Source: Mariniphaga sp.
GTDB lineage: Bacteria > Bacteroidota > Bacteroidia > Bacteroidales > Prolixibacteraceae
Direction of reading: 5' to 3'
DNA: 64,000 bases
Assembly (NCBI GenBank): GCA_024636975.1
Contig: JAGXGA010000013.1
Span: 39,314 to 103,313 of the forward strand
In this document: positions 27,383 through 35,185 of the stretch, one piece after another
How positions within the stretch are numbered: the stretch's first letter is position 1
Layout: each line of letters opens with the position of its first letter
The notes under the pieces: model-generated
Told to the model about the DNA's origin: nothing
Seen by the model: the letters and a program-made list of their open reading frames with translations, nothing else
The model's database searches: none
Made by a program: the position numbers and the translations under genes

Positions 27383-27426
27383 AAAAAAGAGGCTGTCTCA
27401 AAATTAGGTTTTGAGGCAGCTTTTTC
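27383..27426 (+). terminator. Hairpin after the two-component operon
   Basis: GCTGTCTCAAAA pairs with TTTTGAGGCAGC (one G-U) around a five-base loop and is followed by TTTTTC. The position after the regulator fits a terminator. The half sequence AGAGGCTGTCTCAAAA also resembles IS or MITE ends in the phylum, so a relic of a small element is possible. Confidence 0.65.
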
Positions 27427-27580
27427 TTGTTGTCCTCCCAAACTGCTTTTTCTTGTAGTTATTTCTTTTTCAAACCTGCAGTGCGCTATGCAAAAATCCA
27501 ACTGATTTAATAAAAGAGAGGTTTGCATTTCAGGTTCATCTATGTCCAAAATCAGTCTTACGCCTTTTTAAACCCCGATC

Positions 27581-27659
27581 AACTTCGAGGTAACTTCGCA
27601 TTAACTTCGTATTAAATTCGCGTTTTTGCGAATTTAATACGAAGAAACTACGAAGAAAC
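27581..27659. repeat. 11-base direct repeats around a 17-base perfect palindrome
   Basis: Left side: three 11-base units AACTTCGAGGT, AACTTCGCATT, AACTTCGTATT (27581-27613). Centre: CTTCGTATTAAATTCGC at 27605-27621 with its perfect complement at 27628-27644 and a GTTTTT loop. Right side: two copies of TACGAAGAAAC (27638-27659). The left and right units are inverse to each other, so the whole block is roughly symmetric. No family was recognised. Confidence 0.6.
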
Positions 27660-27848
27660 TACAAATAAATATAGAAGCTGAATAGTATCGGATATTATAA
27701 GGATCCCAATTTCGCTATGATTTATGAACTGACTTTAAAGAATGATATAATAATGCCGGAAGTTTTGAATGGAAAAGACTCTTATAACTCCAGCATGTAT
27801 AAGTTTCTTTGTTCCAGTTCGCTGCAGTAACTGGGAAAAGTACATAAT
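27660..27848. other. Non-coding remainder after the palindrome
   Basis: About 190 bases with no supported gene. A 37-codon ATG frame (27717-27830) is present but has no recognisable features. Confidence 0.35.
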
Positions 27849-27884
27849 AAAAAAAGAGATTAATTCGCAGGTTTAATCTCTTTT
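27849..27884 (-). terminator. Terminator of the DUF4382 gene
   Basis: On the minus strand AAAAGAGATTAA, nine-base loop, TTAATCTCTTTT followed by more T. It lies 48 bases after the stop of the minus-strand gene. Confidence 0.75.
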
Positions 27885-27931
27885 CATCAACGGGTAAATA
27901 AGTGTCTGTTCAGTAAATATTTCCTAACTTT

Positions 27932-28888
27932 CTAAAACGGAGAAAATACTTCAATGTTTAATTGTGTTTCAGAGCCGGCCGAAACGGATACATTGTTAAG
28001 GAGCATTCCCGTTCTTTTGCTGGTTGTGTTTAAAAAGCCATTGAAAATAAATACATTGTCAGTATTGCGCTTAAACGAAGCAAGCCTGATGTCGTATTCT
28101 CCTTCTTCAATAAACGGAAGATTATAACTTCCATCGGTTTCAACTTTAGAACTGGTTACAGCATTGGCAAACAGTATGTTACTCTTCCCGTTTCCTGTTC
28201 CCTCAACTGAAGCTTTGAATTCTCCTTTTCTGTAGACATACACGTATATATGGGTATTTTCAAGATCTTTTGCTGATACTGTCCCGGCGATTGTGCCTGC
28301 AGTTTCCTCATTTATCACCCTAACGGCATTTTCGAGTTCCAATTCACTAACGAAACTGTAACTGCTTGTTCCCGAAGTATTACGGACGACTGCTTTGCGC
28401 AAATCAAAATCAATAACCAGGCTGGTTTCTTTTCCGGGTACCAGTTCAAAAGTTATTGGAACAGGAATTTCCAAATAGGTGGAGCCGAAACTGTCGGGAA
28501 ATAAATTATGGCGTGAATCATTTTTAGTTATCACATAACAGCCCGGCGCAATATCTGCATCGTTTTTATCGGAGGCCAAGACCAGGGATATCTGCCCGTA
28601 TTCCTTAGCTGCCAGTTCTTTGCTTATAAGCACTTCTGAATGGCCATTCTTAAGATCCGAAAGTTTTAATGTTCGGGGATTGAAATTTCGGATTGGTTTT
28701 CCATCAAGTTTTAACTCTGCGACAGTTATGTAAATGCCCTTAATTTCTTCATCATCTGAAGCAGCATCGGTTATTTTTAATACAAAGGTTCCTGCTTTTG
28801 GATTGAATTCTTCATCTTCTGTACATTGTGTGAATACAGCAACAGAAAGCACAATCACAGTAGCCAGATACAGAAATTGTTTGTTCAT
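27932..28888 (-). CDS. DUF4382-containing lipoprotein
   Basis: 318 residues from ATG 28888; a TTG two codons earlier is unlikely. The N-terminus is a lipoprotein signal with cysteine near residue 21 in VFTQC. Residues 35-185 are a DUF4382-type domain (GTFVLKITDAASDDEEIKGIYITVAELKLDG ... SLVIDFDLRKAVV). Residues 205-318 look like a CarboxypepD_reg-like beta fold (GTIAGTVSAKDLENTHIYVYV, NLPFIEEGEYDIRLASF). It is probably anchored at the outer membrane or periplasmic face. Function unknown. It follows the coiled-coil gene by 20 bases, so both are in one operon ending at the 27849 terminator. Confidence 0.85.
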   Translation of the reverse strand: MNKQFLYLATVIVLSVAVFTQCTEDEEFNPKAGTFVLKITDAASDDEEIKGIYITVAELKLDGKPIRNFNPRTLKLSDLKNGHSEVLISKELAAKEYGQISLVLASDKNDADIAPGCYVITKNDSRHNLFPDSFGSTYLEIPVPITFELVPGKETSLVIDFDLRKAVVRNTSGTSSYSFVSELELENAVRVINEETAGTIAGTVSAKDLENTHIYVYVYRKGEFKASVEGTGNGKSNILFANAVTSSKVETDGSYNLPFIEEGEYDIRLASFKRNTDNVFIFNGFLNTTSKRTGMLLNNVSVSAGSETQLNIEVFSPF

Positions 28889-28908
28889 AATCAAGGTTAT
28901 TTATTGAT

Positions 28909-29871
28909 TTATTGTTTTACCTCTATTACTGCATATTTTGTTAATTTCCAGAATTCTTCAGGGTTTTCGATTTTTAGGTACGATATTAAATCGTCCTGAT
29001 AAACAAAGCGGTACGATTCGGCTGCATGCTCGGAGATAATTTCTGCTTTTTTTGCATTAAGCGGGATAAGTTCAGTTTCCCTGATATCAAGTTCAGTAAA
29101 ATATTCTTCGTTGAAATTTTCCTTGAGGGTTTTGTTTTTTCCTATACCCAGGAATCCTCCTTCCCTCACTAATATATCATTTTCTTTTAATTCTTTTAAG
29201 GTTCCGAGTGTCCAGTAGGCTTTATGAAGTTCCTGATCAAGCTGTTTTATCAGTTCCGATGATTTCCCCACTGAATCGTTCAGGGCTGTTAGTGAATCGG
29301 TTTGTACCACAAGAACGGTTTCAAGCTTGTTTACTTTTTTGCCCATATCAGCTAATTGAGCATCGCGTTTTTCCAGTTCCTGTTTAAGGTTTGAAACCAC
29401 CTGGGTTTGATTTTTTAGTTCACTGGTAAGAATATTCATTCGTTTTTTGAACGACTGAATCTCTACTTCCGAATTCTGGAGCTTACTTGTCAGCTCTTCC
29501 ATTTTTTTCTCACTTTCTTCGAGCATTGTATTCATTAAGGCAATGTCTTCAATAATTTGCTCTTTCCGGTCTTGATTTCCCTCCTGGTATTCAAATTCCA
29601 GCTGTTCCCTTTTGATTTTAATGAAAGTGATGTTTTCTTCGATTTCAGTAATAGCCCCATCAAGTTCATTAATTACTGAATCTCTTTTTTGGATAACCGA
29701 ATCAAGGTTTTGAGTTTCCACCTGAAGTTCATTGATTTGTGAATCCTTATTTAAAAGAATAATAAACCCGATAATAATAATTATCAGGACAATTGCCCCG
29801 GCAACTATATTCTTAAGAGCCGACTTTCCAAATTTTCCTGATTTTTTTTCTTCGTTCAATTCATTTTCCAT
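28909..29871 (-). CDS. Membrane-anchored coiled-coil protein of unknown function
   Basis: 320 residues: short charged N-terminus, one helix at 22-41 (NIVAGAIVLIIIIIGFIILL), then a long coiled coil about 45-215 rich in Glu, Lys and Gln with heptads, and a globular C-terminal part (residues 220-320) containing EGGFLGIGKNKTLKENF and SYLKIENPEEFWKLTKYAVIEV. It resembles proteins of the phylum that span from the inner membrane into the periplasm. No family name can be given. It has an unusually strong Shine-Dalgarno site and leads a two-gene operon with the lipoprotein gene. Confidence 0.75.
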   Translation of the reverse strand: MENELNEEKKSGKFGKSALKNIVAGAIVLIIIIIGFIILLNKDSQINELQVETQNLDSVIQKRDSVINELDGAITEIEENITFIKIKREQLEFEYQEGNQDRKEQIIEDIALMNTMLEESEKKMEELTSKLQNSEVEIQSFKKRMNILTSELKNQTQVVSNLKQELEKRDAQLADMGKKVNKLETVLVVQTDSLTALNDSVGKSSELIKQLDQELHKAYWTLGTLKELKENDILVREGGFLGIGKNKTLKENFNEEYFTELDIRETELIPLNAKKAEIISEHAAESYRFVYQDDLISYLKIENPEEFWKLTKYAVIEVKQ

Positions 29872-29877
29872 TGTTTT

Positions 29878-29885
29878 CTCCTCCT
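29878..29885 (-). promoter_or_regulatory. Strong Shine-Dalgarno site of the coiled-coil gene
   Basis: The minus strand has AGGAGGAG six bases before ATG 29871. Most genes here lack a site this strong. Confidence 0.7.
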
Positions 29886-30071
29886 AATTTAGTTAACAAG
29901 TGCATTATAAAACAACAGCAAGGTATATGCCAATCACTATGTCAGTTAATGAATTTCATCAATTAATTCAAAACCATAAACATACCAGACATAAAAAAAG
30001 TTGAAGCTCCCTGCTTATACTTTTGGCATTCTATAAGAAATTTAGCAGTGGAAATCAATATATTTCCCATA

Positions 30072-30130
30072 AAAAAGAAGTTGCCTGTAAATCAGTTTTT
30101 AATTCTGAATTACAGGCAACTTCTTTTAAA
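30072..30130 (-). terminator. Long hairpin after the helicase gene
   Basis: AAAGAAGTTGCCTGTAAATCAG and its complement near 30107-30128 form a 22-base stem with one mismatch around a nine-base loop. It lies 33 bases after the helicase stop codon and acts as its terminator; A/T runs on both sides make it suitable in both directions. Confidence 0.8.
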
Positions 30131-30162
30131 GAGTTATCGAAGAGTATTAGTCAGGGGCAGGG

Positions 30163-31863
30163 CTATTTTCCCTTGGCAATGTCGATGCTCATACGTTTGC
30201 CTTTGTAACTGGCATTTTGAAAGGTTTTGAGGACCTGTTTTTCAAAACGTTGATCCACTTCAAAAAACGAAAAGTTTTTCATAACCTCAATATCTCCTAT
30301 TTCGACGCTTTTTTCAGAAAGATGCTGGTTTACGAGATCAATTATTGTACGTTTATTGATACCGTCTTTTTTTCCCAGATTAAAAAAGAAACGCGAGAAC
30401 TCATAACCGCCTCTTTTCTTGCTACCGCGGTCACTACGGGTGTTTCTGCCCGGAGTTTCACTTCTGTCTTTTTTGCCCCTTGTGCTTCTTTTTCCCCGTT
30501 CTGCAGGTTCATAATCTCTCCCGCTGAAATGCGATTCAGTAACATTTATATCCGGTGCATTTTCATAATACTGCAGGAAGCGGTTGAATTCAACCGACAC
30601 AAAATGCTTAATCAATTCCTCTCTTTCCAGCCAGGCCAGTTTTTTATAGATTACAGGCATGAACTGTGCTATTTCCGATTCATTTACCTCAATTTTCTCT
30701 ACCTTGTCAATGAGGTTGAACAGTTGCTTTTCACAGATTTCTTTACCCGAGGGAACATCTTTTTGGAAAAATTTTTTATTAACCGTTCTTTCTACCTGCC
30801 GCAGTTTTCCTTTCTCGCGGAGGTGAATCAGAGTAACCGAAATTCCTTTCTTGCCGGCCCTTCCTGTCCTTCCGCTGCGGTGGATATAAATTTCCGGATC
30901 GTCGGGAAGGTTATAATTGATAACATGTGTCAGATCATTTACATCAAGTCCCCGTGCTGCAACATCGGTTGCAACCAGCATTTGCAGATGTTTGCTTCTG
31001 AAACGTGCCATCACATGATCACGCTGTGCCTGTGAAAGGTCGCCATGCAGGGCATCGGCGTTGTACCCATCCTGCATCAGTTTGTCGGCTACCTCTTTAG
31101 TTTCGGCCCTGGTGCGGCAGAATATTATTCCATAAATATTGGGGTTAATATCGGCAACCCGTTTCAATGCAATATACCTGTCTTTTGCATGAATGAGGTA
31201 ATAATGATGTTCCACATTCTCTGCACCCGTATTTTTCTTTCCTACTGAAATTTCATGGGGATTTTTCATATACCGGTTGGCAATCGACACGATTTCCTTT
31301 GGCATGGTAGCCGAAAAAAGAAGTGTTTGCTTTTCGGCAGGTGATGTTTCAAGTATGGCATCCAGATCGTCTTTAAAACCCATCGAAAGCATTTCATCTG
31401 CTTCATCCAGTACAAGCCATTTTATTTCATTCACCTTTAATTTTTTCCGCTTAATTAAATCGAGCGTACGTCCCGGAGTCCCTACTACAATAGAAGCCCC
31501 CCGATCGAGTTCTTTTATTTGCTTTTGTATATCGGCACCACCGTATACAACGGTTATGTTTATTTTTGGTAGAAATTGTGAATAGTTGTCCAGATCGCTG
31601 GCAATTTGCATGGCAAGTTCACGCGTAGGGCTTAGAATAAGGGCCTGGGTATGTTTTTTTTCAGTATCAATTTGCTGAATAATGGGTAGCCCGAATGCAG
31701 CGGTTTTTCCGGTGCCTGTTTGTGCCAGGGCAACCATATCGGTGTTTGTTTCGAGTAAAAACGGGATGGTTTGTTCCTGGACAGGGGTGGGTACTTCAAA
31801 TCCAAGTGATTCAACTGCTTGTTGTATCTCTTGCTTCAGCCCCATTTCATTAAATAAAATCAT
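30163..31863 (-). CDS. deaD: DEAD-box RNA helicase with DbpA-type RNA-binding domain
   Basis: 566 residues from ATG 31863 (MILFNEMGLKQEI); further upstream in-frame starts are before the promoter box. Helicase motifs: Q motif (PTPVQEQTIP), AQTGTGKT at 47-54, DEAD at 153-156, SAT, and HRSGRTGRAG in domain 2. The C-terminus has a basic Arg/Lys/Gly linker (about 455-490) and a DbpA-like RNA-binding domain (YEFSRFFFNLGKKDGIN ... SYKGKRMSIDIAKG). It probably remodels rRNA or mRNA, as in CsdA/DeaD cold-shock helicases. Whether it is cold-induced is not visible. Confidence 0.93.
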   Translation of the reverse strand: MILFNEMGLKQEIQQAVESLGFEVPTPVQEQTIPFLLETNTDMVALAQTGTGKTAAFGLPIIQQIDTEKKHTQALILSPTRELAMQIASDLDNYSQFLPKINITVVYGGADIQKQIKELDRGASIVVGTPGRTLDLIKRKKLKVNEIKWLVLDEADEMLSMGFKDDLDAILETSPAEKQTLLFSATMPKEIVSIANRYMKNPHEISVGKKNTGAENVEHHYYLIHAKDRYIALKRVADINPNIYGIIFCRTRAETKEVADKLMQDGYNADALHGDLSQAQRDHVMARFRSKHLQMLVATDVAARGLDVNDLTHVINYNLPDDPEIYIHRSGRTGRAGKKGISVTLIHLREKGKLRQVERTVNKKFFQKDVPSGKEICEKQLFNLIDKVEKIEVNESEIAQFMPVIYKKLAWLEREELIKHFVSVEFNRFLQYYENAPDINVTESHFSGRDYEPAERGKRSTRGKKDRSETPGRNTRSDRGSKKRGGYEFSRFFFNLGKKDGINKRTIIDLVNQHLSEKSVEIGDIEVMKNFSFFEVDQRFEKQVLKTFQNASYKGKRMSIDIAKGK

Positions 31864-31891
31864 GTAAGAATATGTATAAAATTTGTGGGCG

Positions 31892-31899
31892 CAAAAGTA
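31892..31899 (-). promoter_or_regulatory. Bacteroidota -7 box for the helicase gene
   Basis: The minus strand reads TACTTTTG, matching TAnnTTTG, 28 bases before ATG 31863. This excludes the far-upstream start at 31953. Confidence 0.55.
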
Positions 31900-32148
31900 A
31901 CCTTTTAAAATGAATTTCAGGGGATTAACTTCAGTTCTTTTTAATAATTCCACGAATAGTTAATATTACCCTCATTATTAACAAACAATCCGCGTCTCAG
32001 AAGGCGAACACGATACTCTAAATTTTTTTCCAGAAATTTAAATTCATTACAGTCGGGATCAGCTGATACAGCTTTCCTTGTCCTATTTTTACTCGCTGTT
32101 TTCTAATATTCCCCGGTTATTTTTCTGCATATTCAACTTAAAATGCTT

Positions 32149-32156
32149 TACATTTG
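32149..32156 (+). promoter_or_regulatory. Bacteroidota -7 box for the barrel protein gene
   Basis: TACATTTG matches TAnnTTTG, 30 bases before ATG 32187, and overlaps the only upstream in-frame start (TTG 32154), ruling that start out. Confidence 0.55.
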
Positions 32157-32186
32157 TTTGTTTTTTATACTCAAATTTTGAGCTTC

Positions 32187-33017
32187 ATGGATATAAAATG
32201 TAAGACATCCTGCACAAATTTTTTAAACCGGAGAATTATCCTTATTATTTTGGTAGCGTTGTTTGCCATGAATTTAAAGGCACAGAACGATACCATAATA
32301 CCTGTTGATACCGATCCGGAAGAGCTATTGAAAGACCTTGACCTGGGTGAAAGCTATGAACCTGGATTCAATATCTGGAATGATGTTTTTTCAGGGCATT
32401 GGGCAGGTTTTGATATTGGAATTAATCTTTTTGTGAATGAAGATTATACGGGTTACAGCACAAACTTCATGGAAAACGATGTTTTCCGTTCTAATTCTGC
32501 TTATTTTAACATTATTGAAAAATCCTTTGGATTGCAGCGTAACCGCAATACCGTTGGTTTGGTTACGGGAATAGGACTTCATTTGCAAAGTTACCGGCTC
32601 GATAACAATACCACTTTCCGACGTCAGGACGATGGTACCATTGAGCCGCAATCACTATTTTTCGATCAGAATCAGAAATCAAAATTTGCCATAACTTCAC
32701 TAATGGTACCCCTGCTTGCAGAATTTCAGATTCCGCTTAATCATTACAATAACCGCATTTATATTTCAGGTGGATTGTATGGCAGTTTCAGGCTTAACAG
32801 CCATACAAAAATTAAATATCGTTCGGAAGGCATTAAACGTAAGTTGAAAACTCCGGGGCATTATTCACTTCAGGATTTCAAATACGGGGTAATGGTGCGA
32901 ACCGGTTACAGGTGGTTTAACGTTTTTGCTACATATGATTTGGTTCCGTTGTTCAAGGATGAAAAGGGACCTGGGCTGACACCCGTTACATTTGGAGTTA
33001 CATTAATTAGTTTATAA
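32187..33017 (+). CDS. Outer-membrane beta-barrel protein (PorT-like)
   Basis: 276 residues. The signal peptide runs to about NLKAQ (residue 34, long n-region with RR). The mature part begins with a charged stretch, then WAGFDIGINLF, a series of beta strands (NTVGLVTGIGLHLQSYRL, FAITSLMVPLLAEFQIPL, NRIYISGGLYGSFRLNSHTKIKY) and closes with PVTFGVTLISL. It shares pattern after pattern with the 39072 gene (SGHWAGFDIGINL versus NPHWAGLEFGMNM; PGLTPVTFGV versus PELHPVTFGF), so they are paralogues. The function of this barrel class is not established beyond outer-membrane location. A creatininase-family gene follows after nine bases. Confidence 0.82.
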   Translation: MDIKCKTSCTNFLNRRIILIILVALFAMNLKAQNDTIIPVDTDPEELLKDLDLGESYEPGFNIWNDVFSGHWAGFDIGINLFVNEDYTGYSTNFMENDVFRSNSAYFNIIEKSFGLQRNRNTVGLVTGIGLHLQSYRLDNNTTFRRQDDGTIEPQSLFFDQNQKSKFAITSLMVPLLAEFQIPLNHYNNRIYISGGLYGSFRLNSHTKIKYRSEGIKRKLKTPGHYSLQDFKYGVMVRTGYRWFNVFATYDLVPLFKDEKGPGLTPVTFGVTLISL

Positions 33018-33026
33018 ATTTAGTTT

Positions 33027-33791
33027 ATGAGACCATATATTTTAGAAGAAACCAACTGGAAGCAGGTGAATAACCAGAAGTATGAAGTAGCTATCCTGCC
33101 ATGGGGAGCTACTGAGCCGCATAATTATCACCTACCTTATGGTACCGATTCACTTGAAACAACTCAAATAGCTTACGATGCTGCAAAGAAAGCATGGGAA
33201 AAAGGCGCCAGGGTTATGGTGCTGCCAACCATTCCGTTGGGAGTGCAGAACCCCGGGCAGATTGATATGCCTTTTTGCCTGCATACTCCCCCTTCAACCC
33301 AGATAATCATTCTTGAAGATATTGCCAGAGCACTATATAACCAGGGCATTAAAAAATTGGTTGTGATGAACGGGCACGGAGGAAATGATTTTAAGCCACA
33401 TATACGGGAAATCATGCCAAAATTCCCCGGGATGTTCATTGCCCTGAACCAGTGGTTTAAGCTTGTACCCAATTCCGATTTTTTTGAAGAGGAAGGGGAT
33501 CATGCAAATGAAATGGAAACCAGTATAATCATGCATTATTATCCGGAATTGGTTTTACCGTTAGAGGAAGCCGGCGAGGGGAGGGGCAAACGCTGGAAAT
33601 TAAAAAGCATGGAGAATCAAACTGCCTGGTCTCCTCGTAGGTGGGATGAAGTATCTGAGGATACCGGAATTGGAAATCCAAAAAAAGCTTCTGCCGAAAA
33701 AGGGCAACGCTTCCTTGAAGAAGTAACCAACCGGATCGGTGATTTCCTGATTGAACTGGCAGGGGCTGATTTGAATGATTTGTATGAGTGA
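33027..33791 (+). CDS. Creatininase-family metal hydrolase
   Basis: 254 residues, usual length of the family. Metal-site signatures are present: PWGATEPHNYHLPYGTD (residues 25-41, Glu30, His35, Asp41) and NGHGGND near 114. The C-terminal part WSPRRWDEVSEDTGIGNPKKAS is also typical. The family includes creatinine amidohydrolase and the FAPy-type deformylases, so a specific substrate cannot be assigned. It follows the barrel gene by nine bases but a functional link is not obvious. Confidence 0.88.
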   Translation: MRPYILEETNWKQVNNQKYEVAILPWGATEPHNYHLPYGTDSLETTQIAYDAAKKAWEKGARVMVLPTIPLGVQNPGQIDMPFCLHTPPSTQIIILEDIARALYNQGIKKLVVMNGHGGNDFKPHIREIMPKFPGMFIALNQWFKLVPNSDFFEEEGDHANEMETSIIMHYYPELVLPLEEAGEGRGKRWKLKSMENQTAWSPRRWDEVSEDTGIGNPKKASAEKGQRFLEEVTNRIGDFLIELAGADLNDLYE

Positions 33792-33799
33792 AAAAGTGA

Positions 33800-34117
33800 A
33801 AGTTAAAAGCTTTTAAATCCGAGCGTTTTGAAGAAGAAAGAAAGTGGCTAGCAATTCATATGCAAAAAGACTTTGAAAACCTTTACCCTGATAATCTTGA
33901 AATTAAATTTAGATCAAACTCTTAGCATGTAATCCCCTACAAAGAGTTAAATCTAAATGCAGAAGTAGGGGATATATCTGAAAAGTTTCCTCTATAAGAA
34001 GTTGTTTATGATCCAACTATAAATGATGAACTTGCTGAAAAATCTTTAAGCCATCTTACTAAGAAAATTTTAAAGAAAAGCATAGATGTTACAAAAAGCA
34101 AGTTGACGTTAAGATAA
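33800..34117 (+). pseudogene. Decayed ORF with two in-frame stops
   Basis: One frame reads KLKAFKSERFEEERKWLAI and on to RSNS, then TAG (33923-33925), then HVIPYKELNLNAEVGDISE and KFPL, then TAA, then EVVYDPTINDELAEKSLSH to KSKLTLR and TAA at 34115-34117. Coding-like composition in all three parts of a single frame, with no ATG at the start, suggests a gene truncated at the 5' side and inactivated by two stops. The family was not recognised. Confidence 0.5.
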
Positions 34118-34351
34118 ACTCTACCAAATTAAATAATGGCCGGTGAGCCTTTAACCCCACTAGAACACCTCAAAAATGAAAGACAATTAGTCCGTTTATT
34201 ATGAGTTACTGATCATTGCAACCTCTTCTATTTGCCTGTTTTATTTAAATTTTCGTGTTCAGAATTTTATAATTTCATCAAAACCCAATAATTATCATTG
34301 CATAGATTATAAAGGTTTCTGTACTTGCATTAAAAATAAAACAGAAACAAC
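34118..34351 (+). other. Non-coding region before pepE
   Basis: About 230 AT-rich bases with no gene seen. It must hold the pepE promoter, but no exact TAnnTTTG box was found. Confidence 0.35.
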
Positions 34352-35074
34352 ATGAAACTTTTACTTATTAGCAATTCAACAATGGCTGGTGAAGCATTTT
34401 TAGATTACCCTAAATATGAAATACAGAAATTTCTGGGCGATAAACCGGTTACAGCAGTTTTCATTCCTTATGCCGCTGTTACGTTTTCATTCGATGAATA
34501 TTGTGAAAAAGTAGGAGCCCGGTTTGCTGAAGTTGGTCATCACATTAAAGGAATTCATACGTTCACTGATCCGGTAAAGGCAATTGAAGAAGCCGAAGCA
34601 ATAGTTGTTGGCGGTGGCAATACCTGGAAGCTGGTGCGTATGCTGCACGATAAAAAACTGATGAATCCCATCAGGGAAAAAGCTTATAACGGAACACCAT
34701 ATATTGGCTGGAGTGCAGGTGCAAATATTGCCTGCCCTTCGCTACGTACAACCAATGATATGCCTATTATTGATCCAAAAGGTTTCGACTGCATCGGGTT
34801 GGTTCCTTTTCAGATTAATCCGCATTACCTTGATGCTGTTGCGCAGGGGCATGCAGGTGAATCGCGCGATCAGCGGATAGCTGAGTTTAACGTGTTAAAA
34901 CCTGATATTTATGTTGCGGGGCTTCGTGAAGGTACAATGCTAAAGCTGGAAAACGGCAAGATGAATCTCATTGGTAATAAGGGATGTAAGGTTTTTAAAA
35001 ATGCAAAGCAACCAGTTGAATATGCTCCGGGTGACGATTTAAGTTTTCTTATGGGAACCGGATGGCTTGCATGA
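34352..35074 (+). CDS. pepE: Dipeptidase E (peptidase S51)
   Basis: 240 residues, close to Salmonella PepE (229). The residues aligned with the known Ser-Asp-His triad are all present: Ser121 in GWSAGAN, Asp136 in TTNDMPI and His158 in FQINPHY. The glycine loop VVGGGNTW (86-93) also fits. PepE cleaves dipeptides starting with aspartate in the cytoplasm. The gene is followed by an AspT-like carrier with its own promoter; aspartate links both only by inference. Confidence 0.92.
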   Translation: MKLLLISNSTMAGEAFLDYPKYEIQKFLGDKPVTAVFIPYAAVTFSFDEYCEKVGARFAEVGHHIKGIHTFTDPVKAIEEAEAIVVGGGNTWKLVRMLHDKKLMNPIREKAYNGTPYIGWSAGANIACPSLRTTNDMPIIDPKGFDCIGLVPFQINPHYLDAVAQGHAGESRDQRIAEFNVLKPDIYVAGLREGTMLKLENGKMNLIGNKGCKVFKNAKQPVEYAPGDDLSFLMGTGWLA

Positions 35075-35158
35075 GGTGGTATTCTTAAGCGGAGTATTAA
35101 TTTTTTAGCAGAATTTGTTCCTTTTTTTCCGGTTTTAAATCAGAGGTAGGCAATTCAC

Positions 35159-35166
35159 TACCTTTG
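35159..35166 (+). promoter_or_regulatory. Bacteroidota -7 box for the AspT-like carrier
   Basis: TACCTTTG matches TAnnTTTG, 19 bases before ATG 35186. Confidence 0.55.
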
Positions 35167-35185
35167 TATCGAAAATATTAGAACA

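Noticed and set aside
27717..27830. A 37-codon ATG frame in the gap after the response regulator
   Set aside because: No signal, motif or ribosome site, and low-complexity composition; it looks like chance in AT-rich DNA.
30217..31035. A 272-codon plus-strand open frame within the helicase gene
   Set aside because: It mirrors the helicase coding sequence; composition is Phe- and Cys-rich and has no family features.
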